From: Mogibacterium pumilum
GTDB taxonomy: Bacteria > Bacillota > Clostridia > Peptostreptococcales > Anaerovoracaceae
Length of the DNA: 48,098 bases
Assembly: GCF_002243385.1 (NCBI RefSeq)
Contig: NZ_CP016199.1
Coordinates: 629,393-677,490, forward strand
Reading direction: 5' to 3'
Shown: positions 43,158 through 48,098 of the stretch, piece after piece
How the letters are laid out: every line of letters starts with the position of its first letter
How positions within the stretch are numbered: the first letter of the stretch is position 1
The notes under the pieces: model-generated
Databases searched by the model: none
What the model saw: only the letters and a program-made list of their open reading frames with translations
What the model was told of the DNA's origin: nothing
Position numbers and translations under genes: made by a program

Positions 43158-43789
43158 ACTTAAAGTCTAAAATATTTATAATTGCGATTATAGTAATTGT
43201 GTCAATTATCGTAATAAAGAAAAAGGTGATAGATCCACAACCAGTCAGAGAAATTAAAACTAATATGGTATATATTGGAGGAAGTGGAAAATATTATCCT
43301 AAAAGTAATTTTTCAAGATATTATATTGAGTTTAAAGATGATAAAACATATATATTGATGAAAGATGATAGCAGAAGACATCAAGAAAATTATAATGAGG
43401 ATGGTGATGGAAGCTGCCCAGAGATTGAATTCTTATCTGGTAGTTATGAGATAAAAAATGGTAATTATGTACTTACAATGATAGACATAGCAGGTGTAGA
43501 GTTTAAAGATGTAAAAGCAGTAAAAAACAAGAAAATTAATAAGTTTAGTTATAAAAAATACAAAGATGGGAAAAAGATAAAATTAATGGTTATATTAACA
43601 AAAAAAGGAAACTATTTGCTCGGTTACCTAGATAGTTCAGGCAAATCACATGATGAACATTCATTTTATTACTGGCTATACAACAAATCAGACATCAAGA
43701 AACTACCTAGCTCCGTAGAGGAATTCCGCAAACAGTTCAAGATGGACAAGAAGGCTGAGCAGGAGCGTCTAACGGGGCAAAATCAGTAG
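43142..43789 (+). CDS. Putative membrane-anchored immunity protein, copy 2
   Basis: The 215-residue protein parallels the one at 41857: N-terminal membrane helix (about 10-28), IEFKDDKTYILMKDDSR, an acidic NYNEDGDGSCP loop, GVEFKDVKAV, and the nearly identical end DIKKLPSSVEEFRKQFKMDK. The N-terminal halves are clearly diverged, as expected if each copy protects against a different toxin variant. GAGAGG lies about seven bases before ATG 43142; a second ATG at 43154 overlaps the upstream stop as ATGA. Immunity function is inferred from pairing. Confidence 0.65.
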   Translation: MHKTMNLKSKIFIIAIIVIVSIIVIKKKVIDPQPVREIKTNMVYIGGSGKYYPKSNFSRYYIEFKDDKTYILMKDDSRRHQENYNEDGDGSCPEIEFLSGSYEIKNGNYVLTMIDIAGVEFKDVKAVKNKKINKFSYKKYKDGKKIKLMVILTKKGNYLLGYLDSSGKSHDEHSFYYWLYNKSDIKKLPSSVEEFRKQFKMDKKAEQERLTGQNQ

Positions 43790-43793
43790 ATGA

Positions 43794-43985
43794 TTTTCAG
43801 AAAGCTCGCATTCGAGCTTTCTAATTTCTTATTAAGGAATTACGATATAGAAAATACTACAAAGAATCCATTTAGTATTGGAGATAGTACAGCCGTACAA
43901 ATGAAGAAAAACTAATCAACTATATAGTAAAAGAGAAAATCTGAAACTGGACAGCGGAGGAATCTACAAGACTGCATCTGAAGTC
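43794..43985 (+). repeat. 192-base direct repeat, copy B
   Basis: It matches copy A (42518-42709) end to end without gaps, including the hairpin (43799-43807 / 43814-43822) and the same internal out-of-frame junction. The differences are single bases, among them a TGA in place of a TGG. Confidence 0.85.
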
Positions 43986-44045
43986 GTATAACAATGGGGA
44001 GCAGTATACAGATGGACAAGAAGGCGGAACAATAGCGGATAAAAA
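43836..44045 (+). pseudogene. Second decayed orphan toxin/immunity cassette
   Basis: After the repeat, toxin-like codons (EESTRLHLKS) run into GGGGAGCAGTATA and then jump to a sequence matching the immunity gene tail (ATGGACAAGAAGGCGGA at about 44011). Everything between has been lost, and stops interrupt every frame. It is the most degraded of three cassette copies. The remaining bases up to 44148 hold no gene that I can support, only the leader of rarA. Confidence 0.65.
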
Positions 44046-44148
44046 GAGAAGAAATTGCAGAGTGCATGTGGCAAAGCGTGCAGTAACTACTATTAGGTTA
44101 TGAATGTATGTCTATAGTTTGTAAAGTGTTATGATGAAAGGATATTAA

Positions 44149-45474
44149 ATGGAACAAATTTCGATATTTGAAAATGAGAATAATAAAGATGAGCCGTTAG
44201 CTGCACGTATGAGACCGAGGGATCTCAACGAATTCGCAGGTCAGCAGCATCTGGTTGGGAAAGGCAAAATCCTCAGCAAGCTTATCGAGTCGGACAAGGT
44301 GCCATCGATGATTTTTTGGGGTCCGCCAGGGGTAGGGAAGACGACACTCGCACAGATTATCGCTAGTAAAACCAAGGCAAATTTCATTACTTTTTCTGCT
44401 GTTACTAGCGGAATCAAAGAAATTCGCACAGTAATGCAGCAGGCTGACAGGTATACAAGATTCGGCGAAAAAACAATAGTGTTTATCGACGAGATTCACA
44501 GGTTCAACAAAGCACAGCAGGATGCATTCCTACCTTTTGTAGAGAAGGGCAGCATCACCTTGATAGGGGCGACTACTGAAAATCCGTCTTTTGAGGTAAA
44601 TGGCGCGCTTTTATCTCGCTGCAAGGTTTTTGTGCTCAAGAATCTCGAGACTAGCGATATAGAGCAGCTTCTAAAGCGGGCAATTACGGATCCGAGAGGT
44701 TTCGGCGATGAGAGAGTCAATATAACTGACGACATGATTCACATGATTGCCGAGTTTGCCAACGGCGATGCAAGAAGCTCGCTAACTACACTAGAGATGG
44801 TGGTGCTCAACGGAGATATCCAAGCTGACGGAACGATAGATATAACAATAGATACACTTGAGCAGTGCATCTCTAAGAAGTCGCTACTTTATGATAAGAA
44901 TGGTGAAGAGCATTACAACATCATATCCGCACTTCACAAGTCGATGAGAAACTCGGATGCTGATGCAGCTGTATATTGGCTTGCGAGGATGCTCGAAGCT
45001 GGCGAAGATCCACTCTATGTGGCGAGGCGAGTTGCCAGATTTGCTTCGGAAGATGTAGGGCTTGCGGATCCTCGGGCAATTGAGATAGCGATAGCGGCTT
45101 ACCAGGCGTGTCATTTTATAGGAATGCCTGAATGTTCGGTTCATCTCACAGAAGCAGTGATTTACATGGCGCTGGCGCCGAAGTCTAACGCAATGGAGAT
45201 TGCATATTTTGCGGCGAGGGACGATGCGCAGGAGCACATGGCAGAGCCAGTTCCGCTTAATATCAGAAATGCACCTACTTCGCTCATGAAAGACATCGGG
45301 TACGGCAAGGGGTATAAGTACGCTCATGACTATGATGATAAGATTACATCTATGCAGTGCCTACCAGACTCTCTGGTTGGTCGTGAGTATTATAAGCCGA
45401 CTGAACAGGGCGTTGAGGGAAGGTTTAAGGAACGCCTGAAGAATATCAAGGAATGGAAGAAATCACATAAGTAA
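44149..45474 (+). CDS. rarA: Replication-associated recombination protein A (RarA/MgsA)
   Basis: The 441-residue AAA+ ATPase is related to clamp loaders and acts at stalled replication forks. It has RPRDLNEFAGQQHLVG, Walker A GPPGVGKTT (about 56-64), Walker B IDEIHRFNKAQQDAF (about 112), ATTENPSFEVN sensor 1 (about 142), and the C-terminal MgsA tetramerisation region (SDADAAVYWLARMLEAGEDP, DVGLADP, IYMALAPKSNA). AAAGGA precedes the ATG. It returns to the base composition of the core genome after the AT-rich toxin locus. Confidence 0.96.
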   Translation: MEQISIFENENNKDEPLAARMRPRDLNEFAGQQHLVGKGKILSKLIESDKVPSMIFWGPPGVGKTTLAQIIASKTKANFITFSAVTSGIKEIRTVMQQADRYTRFGEKTIVFIDEIHRFNKAQQDAFLPFVEKGSITLIGATTENPSFEVNGALLSRCKVFVLKNLETSDIEQLLKRAITDPRGFGDERVNITDDMIHMIAEFANGDARSSLTTLEMVVLNGDIQADGTIDITIDTLEQCISKKSLLYDKNGEEHYNIISALHKSMRNSDADAAVYWLARMLEAGEDPLYVARRVARFASEDVGLADPRAIEIAIAAYQACHFIGMPECSVHLTEAVIYMALAPKSNAMEIAYFAARDDAQEHMAEPVPLNIRNAPTSLMKDIGYGKGYKYAHDYDDKITSMQCLPDSLVGREYYKPTEQGVEGRFKERLKNIKEWKKSHK

Positions 45475-45545
45475 ATGCGTGAATGAATAGTGAATTTGCC
45501 AAGAACAAATGCGGAATTGAACGGTGACATTCATATACAATAATG

Positions 45546-45582
45546 GCCACGAGTACAGTCAGTACATGACTTTGCACGTGGC
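45546..45582 (+). terminator. Terminator after rarA
   Basis: Stem GCCACG (45546-45551) / CGTGGC (45577-45582), with GTAC...GTAC able to pair inside, followed by TTATTTATTTT. Confidence 0.6.
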
Positions 45583-45634
45583 TTATTTATTTTCTCAAAT
45601 TAACACACCAGTGTCAAAAATATATGGTTTTGTA

Positions 45635-45643
45635 TGATATAAT
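45635..45643 (+). promoter_or_regulatory. Extended -10 promoter for the CobW operon
   Basis: TGATATAAT is an extended -10 (TGn + TATAAT at 45638-45643), 80 bases before the CobW start. No strong -35 or clear metal-repressor box is seen. Confidence 0.5.
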
Positions 45644-45722
45644 CTCAAGATATAGTTAGTTAACTCATACTGACAATTAGGCAATAGAAATAATTATTTA
45701 TATATAGAAAGGATTGAGACAC

Positions 45723-46838
45723 ATGACTAAAGTGGATATTTTCTCAGGTTTCCTAGGGGCAGGCAAAACCACTCTGATTAGGAAGCTGATTGAGGAAGCA
45801 TATGGAACGGACAAAATAGTTCTCATCGAGAATGAGTTCGGTGAGATTGGAGTAGATAAGGGATTTCTTCAGAATACTGGAATCGAGATTAACCAGATGA
45901 ATGCTGGCTGTATCTGCTGTACCCTGGTTGGCGATTTTGGAAAGGCACTGAATGAAGTAATCGAGAAGTATAATCCAGAGAGAATACTCATCGAACCATC
46001 AGGCGTTGGAAAGCTATCAGATGTAATTATCGCGGTGCAGGATCTTAAGAATGACAAAATCGAGCTAAATGGATTTACGACTGTCGTAGATGCCAAGAAA
46101 GCTGAGATGTACATGAGTAACTTCGGTGAATTCTATGAGAATCAGGTAGAGCATGCAAGCTCAATCATTCTAAGTCATACAGCGGGAATGGTTCAGGAAG
46201 ATATCGATAAGTGCATCGCGCTTCTCCGTGAACACAACAAGGAAGCATCAATCGTTACGACAGATTGGAAGGAAATTGACGGGGCTAAAATCCTAGAGAT
46301 TATGGAGCAGAAAAAGACTCTCTCAACTGAGCTTGATCGACTAAGAGAAGAGGCTTATAGAGAACAGGAAGCTCACGAGGCAGAGCATCGCCATCATGAT
46401 CACAACCATCATCATGATGGCAAAGAGCATGAGTGCTGCAATCATGGACACCACCACGACCATGAGCATCATCACCACGATGACCAAGAACATGAGTGCT
46501 GCGGTCACGGACACCGCCACGACCATGAGCACCACCATCATGACCACGGCCACCACGCCGACGAAGTCTTCGACGAAATGGGCGTGGAGACTGCCCACCG
46601 CTTCAAACGCAGCCAGCTCGAGCAAGCTCTAGCAGGCCTCATGGATTCCGAGCAGTGCGGGCAGGTGCTGAGAGCGAAGGGATTCGTAGCAGGTACAGAC
46701 GGCGAATGGTATGAGTTCGACTATATCCCAGGTGAGCCAGAAGTTAGAACTGCCGGTGAGGCGGAGACAACAGGAGTAATCTGCGTAATCGGAGTTGGAC
46801 TCAACAAGGATAAAATCAAGGAGCTGTTCGGAATATGA
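45723..46838 (+). CDS. CobW/ZNG1-family G3E GTPase with His-rich metal-binding region
   Basis: The protein of about 371 residues has Walker A GFLGAGKTT (about 9-17), the metal motif C63-I-C-C (CICCTL), NEFGEIG and LIEPSGV, typical of CobW-family zinc or cobalt metallochaperones. Residues about 220-280 are a stretch of His, Asp and Glu with paired Cys, built of 21-residue repeats. A CobW C-terminal domain follows. The TTG at 45714 is in frame, but ATG 45723 fits the AAAGGA better. It overlaps the next CobW gene as ATGA. Zinc is the likely metal, by family and by the nearby ZIP gene, though this is not proven. Confidence 0.9.
   Translation: MTKVDIFSGFLGAGKTTLIRKLIEEAYGTDKIVLIENEFGEIGVDKGFLQNTGIEINQMNAGCICCTLVGDFGKALNEVIEKYNPERILIEPSGVGKLSDVIIAVQDLKNDKIELNGFTTVVDAKKAEMYMSNFGEFYENQVEHASSIILSHTAGMVQEDIDKCIALLREHNKEASIVTTDWKEIDGAKILEIMEQKKTLSTELDRLREEAYREQEAHEAEHRHHDHNHHHDGKEHECCNHGHHHDHEHHHHDDQEHECCGHGHRHDHEHHHHDHGHHADEVFDEMGVETAHRFKRSQLEQALAGLMDSEQCGQVLRAKGFVAGTDGEWYEFDYIPGEPEVRTAGEAETTGVICVIGVGLNKDKIKELFGI
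46428..46553 (+). repeat. 63-base tandem repeats encoding the His-rich region
   Basis: CATGAGTGCTGC recurs at 46428 and 46491, a 63-base (21-codon) period. Each unit encodes HECC, a His-rich loop and HDHEHHHHD. It is preceded and followed by partial units (from about 46380 to 46558). Confidence 0.85.
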
Positions 46839-47773
46839 GAGAGAAACCGGTCTATCTATTTACAGGATTTCTAGGTTCGGGCAAGTCAACATTCATACAG
46901 GATACTCTAGAGACACCTGAGTTCGGTGAAGGTGTAAACACACTGCTTCTAGTGTGTGAATCAGGTGAAGTGTCTTATGATGAAAGCAAATTTGCCGACA
47001 AGGTATACGTTGAAAGAATCGAGAAGGAGACAGATCTCACAGAAGCAAAACTCAACGGCATCGCATCGAGGTATGTATTTGACAGAGTAATGGTAGAGTA
47101 TAACGGTATGTGGATGACACAGACGCTGTTTGAGAATATGCCTCGTAACTGGATAATCGCACAGGAGATGACATTCTTCGACGCGACTATGTTCGACTTG
47201 TACAATAAGAATATGAGGCAGCTCTGCTTTAACAAGATGCAGAATGCAGAGCTTGTAGTATTTAACAGATTCGAGAAGGGTGCCGACAAGATGCCGTTTC
47301 ACAAGGAAGTGCGCGTAGCGAATAGACGTTCTCAGATTGTTTACGAGTTCGGTCCGCACGATATCGAGGTGGATGACATAGTGGATGAGTTGCCTTTCGA
47401 TAAGAAGGCAAGCACGATTGAAATCGCCGACGATATGTATGCTGACTGGTATCGTGACATCAACGAAAATCAGGATGAGTACAAGAACAAGACTCTGATT
47501 CTAAAGGGGAGAGTCGTTAAGGGCGGAGACATGAAGCACGGAGAGTTTGGATTTGGACGCCACCTCATGACATGCTGTGTAGAGGATATGCAGTTTGCAG
47601 CACTGATGGGCATTTATGATAGAATCGATGACTTTAAAAATGGAGATTGGGTTCAGATTAAAGCCAAGGTTAGAATCGAGTATGTAGATGCCTACGGTGA
47701 GAAGGGACCGGTGCTTCATTGTAAGTCGGTAGAGGCGTGCGAGCCATGTAACCCTGAAGTTGCGACATTTTAA
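46835..47773 (+). CDS. CobW-like GTPase fused to a TIGR03943/YcgQ-like domain
   Basis: The 312-residue protein starts as a G3E GTPase (FTGFLGSGKSTFI, about 8-20) but lacks the CxCC metal motif and the CobW C-terminal domain. From about residue 190 it carries a different domain with GRHLMTCCVEDMQFAALMG, GDWVQIKAKV and GPVLHCKSVE, which is like the C-terminal OB-like domain of TIGR03943/YcgQ proteins linked to zinc. It overlaps the preceding CobW gene by four bases. It probably works with that protein in metal delivery or with a membrane permease encoded elsewhere. The fusion is inferred from sequence reading. Confidence 0.82.
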   Translation: MREKPVYLFTGFLGSGKSTFIQDTLETPEFGEGVNTLLLVCESGEVSYDESKFADKVYVERIEKETDLTEAKLNGIASRYVFDRVMVEYNGMWMTQTLFENMPRNWIIAQEMTFFDATMFDLYNKNMRQLCFNKMQNAELVVFNRFEKGADKMPFHKEVRVANRRSQIVYEFGPHDIEVDDIVDELPFDKKASTIEIADDMYADWYRDINENQDEYKNKTLILKGRVVKGGDMKHGEFGFGRHLMTCCVEDMQFAALMGIYDRIDDFKNGDWVQIKAKVRIEYVDAYGEKGPVLHCKSVEACEPCNPEVATF

Positions 47774-47827
47774 CAAGGTAATATCATTTATATTAGACAA
47801 AACAATTTTATACAATCTTTTGGACGC

Positions 47828-47858
47828 AAAATGCCACTATTTTACATAGTGGCATTTT
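47828..47858 (+). terminator. Strong terminator after the CobW operon
   Basis: Thirteen-base perfect arms AAAATGCCACTAT and ATAGTGGCATTTT, five-base loop. Confidence 0.92.
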
Positions 47859-47867
47859 GATTATGTA

Positions 47868-48098
47868 GTGTGCCTGGCATGGCACAGTTCTTACTGGTGA
47901 GAGTCCAGTCACGGGTATTTACCGCCAAGTGTAGCGAACCGCAAGCGGAAAGCAGTAATGCTCAAGTGAAGGAAGCGGTGTAGCAAAGCCATCGAGCCTA
48001 CGAACAGAAACCGGATACAAGGCTAAACGGTGGGTGAGGTTGCTACACAAACCGAAGCCCAAAAGGTAAACGTATCACCGAGACAGTAAATCCGGAGG
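47868..48098 (+). mobile_element. Group II intron, 5' end (truncated by the window)
   Basis: The sequence starting GTGTGCCTGGCATGGCAC has the 5' consensus GTGYG of bacterial group II introns. It is followed by domain I-like text (GTGAGAGTCCAGTCACGGG, GCAAGCGGAAAGCAG, AACCGAAGCCC). It begins nine bases after the terminator hairpin of the CobW operon. The reverse transcriptase gene and 3' end would lie beyond the window. The intron class was not determined. Confidence 0.75.

Noticed and set aside
46380-46558. CRISPR-like repeat
   Set aside because: The repeats are coding, adjacent without unique spacers, and explain the His-rich protein region.
45869-46632. Long frames on the opposite strand and in another frame of the His-rich CobW gene
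   Set aside because: They are by-products of the repeated His codons; no start signals or sensible composition.

Overview
The window reads as one piece of chromosome from an anaerobic, low-GC Gram-positive of the class Clostridia. Supporting features are strong AGGAGG ribosome binding sites, the cdaA-cdaR-glmM-glmS order, LuxS, Feo iron uptake with Clostridia-type accessory peptides, a sensory [FeFe]-hydrogenase homologue and ferredoxin-type aldo/keto reductase. The overall flavour resembles Family XIII / Mogibacterium-like Clostridia, but that placement is inference from gene content and was not tested. No rRNA, tRNA or CRISPR array was seen.

Layout. 1-2976: 3' end of an FtsX-type ABC permease followed by an OmpR-type response regulator and a histidine kinase (Vex/Vnc-like arrangement). 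3165-8599: c-di-AMP synthesis and amino-sugar block (cdaA, cdaR, glmM, glmS), then a phospho-sugar mutase and a NYN/OST-HTH RNA-binding protein. 11311-16793: a tiny zinc-ribbon protein, an unknown membrane protein, trxA, an unknown protein, tex and a nitroreductase. 17125-21214: BaiN/HI0933-type flavoprotein (minus strand), ZIP transporter, uracil-DNA-glycosylase-like protein, aldo/keto reductase. 21357-24476: copper operon csoR-copA with a CopZ-like domain fused to CopA behind an intact internal Shine-Dalgarno site. 24550-30717: aminotransferase, luxS-mtnN, cysK, and an Rrf2 / LytTR regulator / secreted protein / mini-membrane-protein cluster. 30819-34402: Feo iron operon whose first gene sits behind a run of ten G. 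34646-39934: SPFH protein with a ribbon-helix-helix partner, a membrane-anchored unknown, and a hydrogenase-like redox sensor paired with a SpoIIE-type phosphatase. 40058-44045: an AT-rich LXG-like polymorphic toxin locus with a nonsense-split toxin, two putative immunity genes and two decayed orphan toxin modules. 44149-47773: rarA and two CobW-family metal GTPases, one with His-rich repeats. 47868-48098: the 5' end of a group II intron, placed just after a terminator hairpin and running off the window.

How it fits together. Metal handling dominates: copper efflux (CsoR/CopA), ferrous iron uptake (FeoA, FeoA, FeoB and accessory peptides), a ZIP carrier and zinc-type CobW GTPases. A sulfur/methyl-cycle group (mtnN, luxS, cysK and an Rrf2 regulator) lies next to it. 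The most unusual parts are the copA-copZ fusion with its possible second start, the Rrf2 gene without a normal start codon, the poly-G leader of feoA, and the toxin/immunity cassette array in which one defective junction has been copied.
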